Shown piece by piece: positions 51,501-59,518 of a stretch of DNA of 64,000 bases; position 1 is the first letter of the stretch; every line of letters begins with the position of its first letter. The DNA is from Acanthaster planci. Taxonomy: Eukaryota > Echinodermata > Asteroidea > Valvatida > Acanthasteridae. Location of the stretch: positions 496,683 to 560,682 of the forward strand of contig NW_019091438.1 of the NCBI RefSeq assembly GCF_001949145.1, in the 5' to 3' direction. Under the pieces are notes generated by a model, which had not been told where the DNA came from, made no database searches, and worked only from the letters and a program-made list of their open reading frames with translations. A program made the position numbers and the translations under genes.

Positions 51501-54500
51501 TGAAAAAAAATGTAACCTACTTGAACTCCGTAATTTTGACATATATATTACTTCTGATTACCACTTTGACCTAAGCTTTATATTACGTAATAACGACAGA
51601 CACGAAAAACACATATCACAGTTTAAACGTACAGTTTGTAGACAAAATGCAGCTTGCAACAGAAATTGGAATGTTATGTTAAATCACACTTTTACATGTT
51701 GCAGCACTCACAGCTTGCTTGAGACCATGACAGTTATGACTTCTTGTAGTAGCTTCAATATCTGTCATACTTCCAGATAATAAATACTAAAACCAATGCC
51801 CAACGACACGTTTCCTGCAATTTCTTCTCCACTCAAAAAAGCAGAATTGATGGATTTTTCTCAAAACAACATGACTATGACTACAGTTCACCAATGATTT
51901 CTCAAATTGTGCCTGATGCCGACGTCAAATAACATACTGGGCGTTAACATCGGCTCAATGTCGGCAACCTCAATGTCAAACAAACTTATTGCCAACATCG
52001 ACTGAACATTTGTAGGCCAATGTCCAAATTCTGACCCTTTACCAATGTCATAACAACGGTGGAAATACGACTGTGATGAATCCGACGATCGCCGACGTTG
52101 GCCCAATGTATCAATGCTAGCTGGGGAAGCTGCATGGGCAGATAATATGTCAGTAGACCTGAACAATCCTTCATCCCCTGTGTGTTTCTTTTTTGGGGGA
52201 GGGGGCCCTCAACATCTCAGACCCAGATTGTCCTACCTTACCCAGTGCTAACCTTCATATCTGTTGTAGATCACTGGCTCCATGCACTCTGTCTTATCTC
52301 CAGGATCACTTGACACAGGTTGAGAAGCATTAACAGCAGATATCCCTTAAACAGACAGTCCATTATCATCTTGTCTCTTTCTTTCTGTCTGCCCCAGACC
52401 TCATTGCTGTCATACCTCAATTTCCATTCTCTTTCTTGTCCAGGATCACCTGGTGCAGGTTGAGGAGCTCCAGCAGCAGATATCCCGGCAGCGGACGGCT
52501 GAGGCCTCCCTCCAGCAGCGCCTCCTGGACAAGGACTCTGAGCTGAAGGAGATACAGCAGAGCATGACCCAGTGGAAGGAAGAGACGGCCCTCAAGATGG
52601 CCAAGAAGTTTGAGGAGGAGCTCAGCAAGGAACTGGAGATGTAAGCCGGTTGCTTCCAGATCTCTTGGCAAATTTAGAGATGCACCGTAAATGCAGTGAC
52701 TCATGTCTGAGAAAGTTTGTGCCTTGGTTTATGCCACATTATTGGGAAACTTGTTTTCATGGAAAATTTATGTGAGTTGTTCCAACCAGTATTGTATTTG
52801 AGTCCATCACAAGTCCTTTTGCAAGTCCCTTCAAAATTTCAGTCACAAGTCCCTTCACAAAGCCAGTTATGTAACAGGGTGAACAATGACAAAACAATGC
52901 TTTTGTCACAGCTCATATGAATAGCTTGTGAATTGGCTTAAGGCTGAATGACTTGTGATGGACTTGTGATGGACTTACGGGGACTTGTGACGGACTCGAA
53001 TACAACACTGGTTCCAACTTCCAATGATGTCATCAGCATTCTTGGTCCTTTCAGTAACTACAGTGCTACAGGTTTGTGGTTCCTATGCTTCTGGAGTAAG
53101 TAAGTGTGTGGAATAGGCAATGTGTAGCTAGAGTTAATATTTATCATGCTTTTCATCATCGTTCTTACGTGGCAGTCGTCTCCAGGAGGCAAGCAAGAGA
53201 GATGGGTCCTACCGAGGAAGCCAAGCCGATCTCAGGTCTAGAAACTCTTCGGTAAGTTTTTTCAGATCTAGTCGTGCTTTCTCAGGTAGAGGTTATTTAT
53301 GCACCAAGTCACTTCAGTTGCAAGGCCTGAGCTCCTATTTTGGGGAGGGGGGTGTCATAACAAAAATCAGGTGACTGCTGTCCTGGAAAGTGACAGAAGA
53401 ACTCATTCATGTCTTTGTCATTCACCTCCAGACTCGACTAGTTCAACTGCTTGCTTACGAGGATTTCACACAAAACTCTCCACCCCACAAAATCCTGTGA
53501 AACCTTATGCAACATCGAAACAAATTTCGCATCACGACCCATCCAATTTTTCAATTTTCCCCCCTCCCCACATCGGCGTAAATAAAGTCAATGTTTCTGG
53601 TGTCTGTCTCTGTCACTAGGGGAATGGTAGTCCCTCCACCGTCTCCTCGGCTAGCGACGCCTCCACCATCCGTCTCCTGAGGCACCTGCAGGAGAGAGTC
53701 AAGCAGCTGCGGTCGGAGAACATGAGCCTGAGGAGGAGCAGCCGGGGCCCGTTTGAGAGCTCAGGGGAGGAGAGGGCCAGCCCACACTCCAGCAAGCACA
53801 GTGAGGTATGAGGCTGTGAACCGGGGAGAAAAAAGTGCACAAACAGGAACTTAATTGTGGTGTACCTTACCTGAAATGTCATTAGGTTGTGCTTGTGGGG
53901 GTGTTAACCCTGTAAGTGGTGAGAGGGCAGAACACATTTCTTTTGTATCACTGAAGTGAACTTTTTTAATCATGCTGAGCCAGCAGGAGTTTTTCCATAG
54001 ATGGCTTTAATACAAAAGCCCATTTTTACCAAGACAGGTCTGCCAATAAATGTTAACGTTTCTCATTGACACATGCACATTGTACACAAAGTGGCACTCG
54101 CGAGAGAGTGAACTATAATGATAGAGAAAGCCCATCGCCTGCTGTAGTTGAGACTTCACAGGCGTACTTACAATGAATGCTCGTACATTCATGCCAAGTT
54201 TGAACAAGATTGGTGTGTGAAAAGCCGAGTTCTTAGGAGGGGGTCTGACTCCCAGTTGTAGTTGGTTGATTTAGTCATGGCTTATGTGGTTTTCTTTTCA
54301 CTTCTGTTTCCTTTGCGAGCAGAGTGACGACAAAGACCACCTTCTTTACCAGCTGCAGCAGCGAGTCAAGCTTTTGGAACGGCAGCTGCAGGTGGCCGAG
54401 GAACGCTGCCGAGAGAATGCTGCCTCCGTTAGCGAAAAGATCTCTGAGAACAGCCGGCTGCAGGGGGCCCTCACGCAGCAAACCAAAGTAAGAAAAAATA

Positions 54501-54942
54501 GATGCTGAAACATTTAGATTTTTGTGGAGTTAGGGGATTTGGTATGATTTGATTTGATTTGATTTGATTAGTCATGAGACACTTGAGTTTGGAGTTAAAA
54601 CATTTCTTAGCTGTTTTCTGGGTTTGTTACAGCAGGCAGATATTTTGAGCGGTTTAATTGCACAGTTTATTAGCATTTTTAGGAATTCTCAAAGCTAAAA
54701 AATGTTACTTGGCCTTTTTATGTTATTTGTGTGAACATAGATTTGTGGGCTAAATAAATGCTGAGAATGGCAACATGCTGTCAAACACAAAAAGATGCTT
54801 TCTTGGAAGAATTGAAAAAAGTGCTGGTTCCATCACTTTATTCTCTGCTGAATTCTTTATCCATTTTCCCTAGGAACTGATGAAGATGGAGCGAGCCTAT
54901 TCCAAGCTAGCCAGTCCAACTCGGACCCCCGTCCGTCTGTGA
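27474..54942 (+). CDS. gene 1: long Ser-rich/coiled-coil protein with a KRAP/ITPRID-like N-terminal segment (22 exons joined, predicted 2,851 aa)
   Basis: The join is 27474-27523, 27621-33254, 34595-34835, 35080-35157, 35457-35569, 36781-36895, 37404-37574, 38729-38857, 39842-40156, 40827-40922, 41302-41403, 41719-41901, 42805-42936, 49127-49341, 50013-50220, 50551-50631, 52444-52640, 53176-53251, 53620-53805, 54323-54487 and 54874-54942, with the first coding exon possibly extending upstream. Every junction is GT-AG and phases agree, giving 8,556 nt ending in TGA. Residues about 1-1900 are polar, Ser- and acid-rich and probably disordered. Near residue 25 lies an Arg/Ala/Trp patch (GRQRAAAWNAQ), at 159-163 AKWVD, and at 270-310 a segment with WTIAENVLINLGFG and IPNRFL. 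This order resembles the KRAP_IP3R_bind region of ITPRID1/2 and TESPA1, which tether IP3 receptors to actin. Residues about 1976-2851 are mostly heptad-rich coiled coil ending TRTPVRL. Family assignment is inference. I do not recognise the coiled-coil half. It is probably a cytoskeletal or ER-associated scaffold. Confidence 0.75.
27621..33254 (+). CDS. gene 1, exon 2: giant 5.6-kb exon
   Basis: The acceptor is TTTTGTTCAATGCAG. The exon is open for 1,877 full codons. It encodes the disordered N-terminal region with many Ser clusters, acidic runs such as IIEDEDDDN and ATIEEDEDGEQ, and basic Arg-Ser patches (KSRRSLIEDDE, RKYMKRQSSLP) that look like kinase sites. The KRAP/ITPRID-like segment is at about 28375-28500. 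I chose donor AG|GTATAC at 33255 over the nearby GTGAGA at 33247 because only the former keeps frame with exon 3. Reading through the donor hits TAA at 33265. The 1.34-kb intron that follows holds a G run at 33610-33619 and an AATAAA at 34309-34314. Confidence 0.85.
34595..34835 (+). CDS. gene 1, exon 3
   Basis: The acceptor is a tandem ACAGCAG, so splicing after either AG keeps frame and adds or omits one Ser. It encodes a basic stretch (KLESKRRKKKLLWDGR) and then a Gly/Glu-rich linker ending ATVREL, before a good GTGAGT donor. This is the transition from disordered head to coiled coil. The next intron is 244 bp. Confidence 0.75.
35080..35157 (+). CDS. gene 1, exon 4, start of coiled coil
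   Basis: Acceptor AATTTTGCAG style, 26 codons (LETETKMRRKLDELESSFEE and on), phase 0 at both ends, with a weaker GTTTGA donor. Heptad leucines begin here. The next intron is about 300 bp. Confidence 0.7.
35457..35569 (+). CDS. gene 1, exon 5
   Basis: Acceptor TTTTTTGTGTCCAG and donor AG|GTAGGA, 113 nt, ending in phase 2. It encodes DALTDLKRLREAVHRNKRDI and on to RADGLR, an ideal coiled-coil composition. The next intron (1.2 kb) contains MITE family A copy 2. Confidence 0.75.
35851..36432 (+). mobile_element. TTAA-flanked MITE, family A, copy 2
   Basis: It starts TTAACCACTTCATGCTCGGG and carries the shared interior blocks (AAAATTCTTCAAAAATTC, TTTCAGCTAGGCCTGC, GAGCCCAGATTGTGCGG). The right end near GCAGTGAAGTG is decayed and its TTAA is lost. 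It lies in the intron after exon 5. Confidence 0.75.
36781..36895 (+). CDS. gene 1, exon 6
   Basis: Acceptor CTCATCTGCCAG. Encodes SELMVLEYQRDQARRDLEDL, then a Ser/Gln-rich end, before donor GTAAAT. The phase-2 entry matches exon 5. The next intron is 508 bp with nothing recognised. Confidence 0.7.
37404..37574 (+). CDS. gene 1, exon 7
   Basis: Acceptor GGCTTTGCAG, donor GAG|GTAAGA, 57 codons in phase 0. Encodes VIAVIKERDELKTRLRNGEG and a coiled-coil continuation. The next intron begins with the 70-bp tandem repeat at 37601 and holds MITE copy 3. Confidence 0.8.
37601..37740. repeat. 70-bp tandem duplication
   Basis: 37601-37670 and 37671-37740 are adjacent copies with only two differences that I can see (G/C at unit position 10 and A/T at position 28). 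They lie 26 bp downstream of the exon 7 donor. Confidence 0.9.
38089..38578 (+). mobile_element. TTAA-flanked MITE, family A, copy 3
   Basis: It starts TTAAACATATGCTGCCGG and ends CCCCGGCACGAAGTGG, followed by TAAA (a decayed TTAA). The interior shares long blocks with copies 2 and 4, for example GTAAAGAGAGCCCAGATTGT and CCGAGTACGGTCTTTTGTTA. It is non-coding. Confidence 0.8.
38729..38857 (+). CDS. gene 1, exon 8
   Basis: Acceptor CTTCTTTTTCTCAG, donor GAG|GTAAAC, 43 codons in phase 0. Encodes ELEESRHTIEELLVEKTNLA and a short polar break (GSEHTDGMHSD). The next intron is 984 bp with no recognised element. Confidence 0.8.
39842..40156 (+). CDS. gene 1, exon 9
   Basis: Acceptor TTTTTTTCTTCCAG, donor CAA|GTGAGT, 105 codons, the largest coiled-coil exon. 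Encodes ERNLLLEQLSGKLQKELDAL onward, with Glu/Arg/Leu heptads to REKEEEIEQ. A decayed duplicate of its 3' end and donor region lies in the next intron at about 40298-40465. Confidence 0.85.
40298..40465. repeat. decayed duplicate of the exon 9 3' end and adjoining intron
   Basis: This segment parallels 40118-40290. GAATCACTGTAGAGGGAG matches GAGGCACTGCTGAGGGAG, ACAAGTACTTCAGTGT is identical, and both end at ACCAAGTGCTGT(T/C)AC. The exon part of this copy contains a TAG and has lost its GTGAGT donor, so it is not coding. Confidence 0.65.
40827..40922 (+). CDS. gene 1, exon 10
   Basis: Acceptor CGTCATCCTACAG, donor TCA|GTGAGT, 32 codons in phase 0. Encodes LKLSLEKDKKEALTALDQKT and on. The next intron is 379 bp with nothing recognised. 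Confidence 0.8.
41302..41403 (+). CDS. gene 1, exon 11
   Basis: Acceptor CCTCCCCCTGCAG, donor CAG|GTACAC, 34 codons. Encodes EKEEDLNVVKMQLVQHTEEA and on, coiled coil. The next intron is 315 bp with nothing recognised. Confidence 0.8.
41719..41901 (+). CDS. gene 1, exon 12
   Basis: Acceptor CCTCTGCTCCAG. An alternative AG lies 5 bases downstream but would break frame. 61 codons, encoding VQAAVEKERRAMEEEYTRRR and on to TVGVLKE. The GTTGGT donor is weak but keeps phase 0. GC content is higher than in its introns. The next intron is 903 bp with no recognised element. Confidence 0.75.
42805..42936 (+). CDS. gene 1, exon 13
   Basis: Acceptor TTTCCCAACCCTGAAG, donor AAG|GTAACC, 44 codons. Encodes ELDKLREENLAAGREKVEAV and on. 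It is followed by the longest intron of the gene (6.2 kb). Confidence 0.8.
43029..43596 (+). mobile_element. TTAA-flanked MITE, family A, copy 4, intact ends
   Basis: TTAA is followed by CCACTTGCTGCCGGG at the left, and CCCCGGCAGCAAGTGG is followed by TTAA (43593-43596) at the right. The terminal inverted repeats match perfectly over 15 bp. This is the best-preserved copy and defines the element. There is no open frame of note, so it depends on a transposase encoded elsewhere. Confidence 0.9.
43712..44100. mobile_element. second TTAA-flanked element, family B
   Basis: TTAA at 43712 is followed by CCCCTTGAGATC, and the right end is GTCGTCAAGGGG followed by TTAA at 44097-44100. The terminal inverted repeat is 8 bp (CCCCTTGA). 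The 381-bp interior is unrelated to family A. The pattern again fits piggyBac-type insertion. It lies 116 bp downstream of family A copy 4. Confidence 0.65.
45393..45760 (+). mobile_element. LINE 3' end remnant
   Basis: 45393-45497 reads AIRDKLKLFTDFKANLKTPL, then FKEAF and a TAA. This matches the C-terminal FK-LKT-LF-AF pattern of many metazoan LINE ORF2 proteins. About 230 bp of non-coding sequence follows, ending in an ATT-rich tract (AATTATTATTGTTATTATT, about 45733-45752), as in LINE tails. Upstream the frame is broken. Confidence 0.6.
49127..49341 (+). CDS. gene 1, exon 14
   Basis: Acceptor TTTTTTTTCTCTCCGAAAG, donor AG|GTAAGC, 215 nt ending in phase 2. Encodes ENLLEADKLRMKIRQQEEEV, then a non-coiled Ser/Gly stretch with ILAEINEECKRTAAVIG. 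The next intron is 671 bp with no recognised element. Confidence 0.85.
50013..50220 (+). CDS. gene 1, exon 15
   Basis: Acceptor TTACTGTATACCAG, donor AAG|GTAGTC. Encodes a Ser/Pro linker (GSKSLNGTRSPKSPLHGMPD) and then coiled coil MAALTNLRISNEELRNYVQS and on. GC-rich relative to its introns. The next intron (330 bp) contains a possible 16-nt microexon at 50454-50469. Confidence 0.85.
50551..50631 (+). CDS. gene 1, exon 16
   Basis: Acceptor TTTTTATGTTCTAG, donor CAG|GTACAT, 27 codons in phase 0. Encodes DEEVKKVASTIEKKSGDMDT and on. The next intron (1.8 kb) has a degenerate repeat at about 51905-52115 and a decayed copy of exon 17 at 52304. Confidence 0.8.
51905..52115. repeat. degenerate repeat rich in CAACATCGGC / CCAATGTC words
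   Basis: Variants of CAATGTCGGC, CAACATCGAC, CCAATGTC and CGACGTTGGCCCAATG recur every 20-40 bases on both strands. It resembles the TTGGCCCAACGTTGGC-type repeats I recall from several marine invertebrate genomes. No fixed unit length can be given by eye. Confidence 0.4.
52304..52346 (+). pseudogene. decayed copy of the start of exon 17
   Basis: CAG followed by GATCACTTGACACAGGTTGA and on aligns with the first 43 bases of exon 17, including an identical CAGCAGATATCCC, with about nine substitutions. The reading frame reaches TAA at 52331-52333, so use of this acceptor would truncate the protein. Similarity fades after 52346. Confidence 0.75.
52444..52640 (+). CDS. gene 1, exon 17
   Basis: Acceptor CTTTCTTGTCCAG, donor AT|GTAAGC, 197 nt ending in phase 2. 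Encodes DHLVQVEELQQQISRQRTAE and on to FEEELSKELE, strong coiled coil. The next intron (535 bp) holds the foldback element at 52776-53018. Confidence 0.85.
52776..53018. mobile_element. foldback element in intron 17
   Basis: The left arm has CCAACCAGTATTGTATTTGA followed by GTCCATCACAAGTCC. The right arm is the reverse complement in form, with GGACTTGTGACGGACTCGAA then TACAACACTGGTTCCAAC. The inner part repeats GACTTGTGATG in tandem. It is non-coding. Confidence 0.7.
53176..53251 (+). CDS. gene 1, exon 18
   Basis: Acceptor GTTCTTACGTGGCAG, donor TCG|GTAAGT, 76 nt entering in phase 2. Encodes RLQEASKRDGSYRGSQADLR and SRNSS, a Ser/Arg linker. The next intron is 368 bp with nothing recognised. 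Confidence 0.8.
53620..53805 (+). CDS. gene 1, exon 19
   Basis: Acceptor TGTCTCTGTCACTAG, donor GAG|GTATGA, 62 codons. Encodes GNGSPSTVSSASDASTIRLL, then RHLQERVKQLRSEN coiled coil, then a Ser-rich end. The next intron is 517 bp with nothing recognised. Confidence 0.85.
54323..54487 (+). CDS. gene 1, exon 20
   Basis: Acceptor TCCTTTGCGAGCAG, donor AAA|GTAAGA, 55 codons. Encodes SDDKDHLLYQLQQRVKLLER and a further coiled coil ending LTQQTK. The next intron starts near a (GATTT)5 run at 54546-54570. Confidence 0.85.
54546..54570. repeat. (GATTT)5 microsatellite
   Basis: Five perfect GATTT units lie in the last intron of gene 1. Confidence 0.9.
54874..54942 (+). CDS. gene 1, last exon
   Basis: Acceptor CCATTTTCCCTAG. 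Encodes ELMKMERAYSKLASPTRTPV and RL, then TGA at 54940. The end SPTRTP has two Ser/Thr-Pro sites that could be kinase targets. Confidence 0.85.
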   Translation, partial: ELMKMERAYSKLASPTRTPVRL

Positions 54943-57745
54943 TAAACCGTCCATATCTTCCACGAGACTGCCATGAAAGTTTGCCGACAAACCAACCTCC
55001 TTAACTGAAACCATCGGTGCATTGGCCAAGAAGGAGTGAATAAACATGTTCCATGTAATTTAGAGCAAAGTGGTTCCAAATCAGCTGGTGGCTTTTCCAC
55101 AGTGTGTCTTGTGGACCTAGTTTTCTTGAGTAAATCCTCACCAGGGGCACCCTCAGAGAGAGGCGACAGACACTTGAACACCGTCAGCATGGCTCACCTG
55201 GTGATCCTGCGGAAACCATGATGCATTTGTGCACATTACAATGAAAATGCATTGTGTCCCAGACAAGGTAGCCATCGTGATTGATCACACCGAGTAATCT
55301 AATGTTGCAATGTGAAATTTCAGCCCCAAGCTTGTGGTTTCAGAACTTAAAACCCATTGAGAAAAGAAGAAACACAGTTTAGTTACAGCAGACAGCTTTT
55401 AGGGTCCTCAACCCTGCACACATTTGTTGTTTTTGCACAAACATGAAGAAAATGGAAGAGAAGAATTTCAGCCACTCACCATCGGGTGAACATTTGTTCT
55501 GAAAGAATTGATCGTTCTGCAGAGCAAGGACCTCACAGAGAAATTACACTCAATCAGTCGTCACTATTTCTTGTGGCTTTGTGGGAATAGGCAACATAAT
55601 TATTATTTCAAGACCAGATTTGATACGCACACAACAGCCTTAAGTTTTTCACAAGTCACTGAACATGGCATCTGTATTTTTTTCCGCGTGTTTCTCTGTG
55701 AATATTTGCAGTTTTTTATGTCTGCAGTGAGCTGACTGATCTGTCCACATAGGTAACCCATTACCCCGTTTATTTTGAATTGAACTTTATTATCAACTCA
55801 GTGTTTGTGTTTATCCACACTTTTGGATACAGATTTATTTCTTGTACATGCAACATTGAAGAAAATGTTGATGGGATAATTTAAAATTTACTGACAATTT
55901 TTTTTAAGTGTGTTTTCCACCATGAAAACTGAACATAAAATGACTTTCCGGTCGGCTAACACAGGGTATTTAAAATTTAATTTTTTTCAATTTTTATCAT
56001 GGGAAAATACAGAGATTCTGTTTGTTTACGCCTGTGTGCTACTTTTAATGTTTGTGTCTTGATTGCTCTTTGTATATAATTTGAAGTGAAAGTTCAAATT
56101 ATTTCTTTTATATAAAACATTTTAGCATTTTAAGATTTTCCAGATGTGCCTATTTGATTGAAATAGTTAAATCACGGTGCATGCATTCATTTTTTAAAAT
56201 TACTTTCACACATTCCCACCATGTGATTTACTGAAATTAGACCAAAGCAAAAATTTTAGACTTGTATGTTAATTCGTAAATTCTGTAGATTTCTATTATC
56301 TGTCCGATCTTTCATTTTAATGCAAAAAAAATGTGTGTAAATACTGAATGAAATTATTTATTCTAAAAAAATGCACGATTGTTTGAATTTGCTGAAGTGT
56401 CAGCCCGATTATGCAAAATTTTCACTTTGGAAATTTCCTTTGATGTGAAATGAAAATCAACCATTTTGGTATTGCAGGAAGATAGTATGATTGCTGGTTT
56501 GGTTCTGTCGGAAGGACACGAGTTGAATGAGTTCTTTGATTTGGAACTTGCGTGAGCCTGCGTTTTAAAGAAATGCATTTTTACTGTGATAGCGCTTGGT
56601 TGTAAAGCTACAAGTTCTGCCGCTGGCTTGTTGCTGTCTTCACAAAAACTGGCAGATCGATTTTTTGGAGTCTTGAATTATATTTTTTTAAAAGAAAATG
56701 GCGAGTGTTGTTTGTTGGGATCACGTGCTTTTCCTTGAGAATTTTGTAAAATGTGATTATTTATCGTGAAACAACTTCCAACTGGAGCTAAATCCACATC
56801 ACTTGTTCATTGTTGGTTGAACTCACATTCCCGACGAGTAAATTTTCTTACATTTGAATGGTTTGTCTAACCTTAACGAAGTAATGAAATAGTGATTGTG
56901 TTTCTTTTAAAGGAAACCTGCCGTTTTTATCCGTCTTAATTCAAACGATTTCTCCTTCTCTAAACTGTTCCGTGGAAACGAGGTATTGACATTTTAATGA
57001 CTGTCCAAAAGACATACATTCATTACAACGTCAGTACCTTTTTTACCGAGGAAAAAATGTTTTCAAGCCCCCAGAACAAGGTTTGGGTCTCCAAAACGGC
57101 ACTAAAATATTTTTGTGTAACCTTTTTGATTTATTGGAATGTGCATGAACCTGACGCGCATTTTATTGTTATCGATTTTATATTCTCAGTATCCCTCAGA
57201 TATAAGGGTGGATATGGTAACGATTGAACTCGATTCATAGTTGACAAATGCATCTTTTTTTCACTTCGCATAAATTGACTCACGTGTGCAGTTGGTCGAT
57301 TTTACTTCCGACCCGTTACAGCGAAGAGAATTTCATACGGCAACCTGGTCGAAGCGATCGTGAGGATGTCTGTTTGAAGCGGAAAGGAAGATTATCTCTC
57401 CGAGTTTTCTGTTCACGAAACGTTAAGCTCATTCCAAATAATGCACCTTTAAATATTCCGTCCGAAATAGTTTATAGATATAAATAGTTTATCATACTAT
57501 GACTCCACTTAATATTGCACTTATCATGACCACAGTCTTGTTCATTGACAATGGCATATATTCTCCAAACGTGTACCACGTCATGATAATTATGCGTTTT
57601 CCCGCAGTATTCTTGTAGAGACTCTATTATCGTGAGTACTTGTAGTTTTACTGTTCATATGCACAGACTTCACAAACCAACTAGCTGAAGTTATTTTTTT
57701 TCTGGCACCTTAACAGTAAATAAAGAGCCGTTTATATGTTCTCAT
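54943..57745 (+). other. probable 3' UTR of gene 1
   Basis: AT-rich sequence without convincing exons follows the stop codon. AATAAA occurs at 55039-55044 and at 57719-57724. The second would give a UTR of about 2.8 kb. The end of the transcript cannot be fixed from sequence alone. Confidence 0.45.
57719..57724 (+). terminator. candidate polyadenylation signal of gene 1
   Basis: A canonical AATAAA about 2.8 kb after the stop codon, followed by T- and GT-containing sequence around 57740-57810. The earlier AATAAA at 55039 is an alternative. Confidence 0.35.
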
Positions 57746-59470
57746 GAACTTTGAACTTGTAACCCAGACTGGGCCTATTAAACTCTGTTCAGTACCGTTG
57801 GTCTTTGTTTTCTCTAGTGCTTAACAGCCACTGAGAAATAACAAAATGTGACTTCGAATTATTTAAGTATGGCATGCGTATTCTATATCAATTTGTCGGT
57901 CTTTCAAGCGTATAATTGTACCTTGGTATGTTGAATTCTTGCGGGGACCCTCCCGTCGAGGTTTACCTTAAGATATCCTGAGCGCATTACACTCAGTTGA
58001 CCATATAATTACACAAATCGAGTTTAAGTCACGTACGGACTGAACTTTTTTTTCGGAGACTGCCTGACAACGAATTGTATTTTTAAACTCAGAATTTTAT
58101 TTCAAGAATCGTTCAAGAGTATAATGTGATCATTTAAATTTAGAGAATTGTATTTTGATAGATTAATTAAAGTATTTTGAATACGATTTATTTGATTGTT
58201 TTCCTCGAAGTTTTTTTTTGGTATTTTGTATAAGCGCACTGATCCGAGTAATGCGTGTGCATGTCCGCACACCTGGAGATTGCTATCGTTATCAGGGTTG
58301 ATTATAATAACGAACTATTTATCATTATATCCAAGTCTGTGATTGTGATTGGCACTGATATACTGTACTTATTCTCAGCTGTGGAGAAAAACTAACTCGA
58401 GAAGAAGACGGGTGCAAAGGGAATACGATTCACCAAGTAAGAGTGAAGTCATCAATCTATAGCTGTGGACGTAGGTAGGACTGGATGGGTGTCTGCTAAA
58501 CGTTCTGTACGTGTGCCTTTCGTTCAGCCAGTTAAATCATGATCTCTCTGTGTTTTGGGGAAGTGACATCTTACATTGTATTTTGCCCACTTGTGGTCAC
58601 AGTGGTCTCCCTCATAATGACTAGAGCGTGTAGGCAGCGTAGAACCGGCAGAATTGATTTCCAGTGTGGGAAGTCGATTTACCGAGACACAAGGGAATTG
58701 AAGGGCTCATGTATAGGCCTATCGCGCCGGTACAGACTAGGCTTATCTCGTAAACAGTCCTTCAAGTTTGGGTTTAGATATTTTCGGAGTGAAATTTGCC
58801 ACAAAATTTCACAATCGTCAGTCCCCGCCACCAAACTGAGCGTAAATGGGAAGTCTTTTGCTGAGATGGGTTTTCCTCGTTCTCACTCGTTCTCACTCCG
58901 ATTTAAGGGGAGCTAACCACCGTCCGTCTCACACTTTGTCAACCTTAATGTTTGCAGCTTTGCTCGTCGCCCAGCTGGGAAGGCTGATGGCCTTGCACAG
59001 ATATTTTAGTGAAGGAAATACGTCACATGGGGTCACAGCTGACGACGCGCAGCGCATCTGGGTAAATGTCTGCCAGTCGAGGGAGTTCCCTCAGTGCGTT
59101 GCACAAGGCTCACAGGCGGCGGTTATCAATTCGATATTTTTTTTTATTTTTCTTCCTCATTGCTGAAAATATTCTCAATACACTTTATTCGCTCATCCAA
59201 AATCGCGCTGGGCGACAGCGAAGTTTGCAGCAGTATTTAATACCGTTTGAGGGCGCTATTTCAAATGCCTTAATTGTCCGGCTGTAAAGCCGCAGTCTGA
59301 TTAATACCCTCGCGTTTAGTGGCTACGGCTTTGAGCTTTGACCTGTGCGTGCATCACGCTACGCGGTAAATAGCTAGTCTTAGCCGTATACGCAAATCTC
59401 GAAATGAACTCCTCTCCGACCTCCGTTCCCTTGTATAGCTTGCGTACAGAAACGCGCGGTTTTCATAGTT
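57746..59470. other. intergenic, no gene recognised
   Basis: Sequence becomes more CpG-containing towards 59.0-59.5 kb, which could reflect a promoter for gene 2. A 125-codon frame at 58539-58916 begins with a hydrophobic stretch (SYIVFCPLVVTVVSLIM) and a basic tail, but lacks any recognised similarity. Confidence 0.4.
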
Positions 59471-59518
59471 AAATTTCTATGTTGGCGCCCATTACAAATC
59501 ATCCAGCAACTGTGTGAG
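59400..59518 (+). promoter_or_regulatory. possible 5' non-coding exon of gene 2
   Basis: A CpG-bearing stretch ends in GTGTGAG|GTGAGC at 59519, a good donor, upstream of the acceptor at 61585. An ATG at 59479 opens a 12-codon frame that stops with TGA at 59515-59517, which would be a uORF. No transcript evidence can be seen, so this is a guess about gene layout. Confidence 0.2.

Noticed and set aside
58539-58916. 125-codon frame with an N-terminal hydrophobic stretch
   Set aside because: No similarity, no splice or promoter context, and chance frames of this length occur elsewhere in the window.
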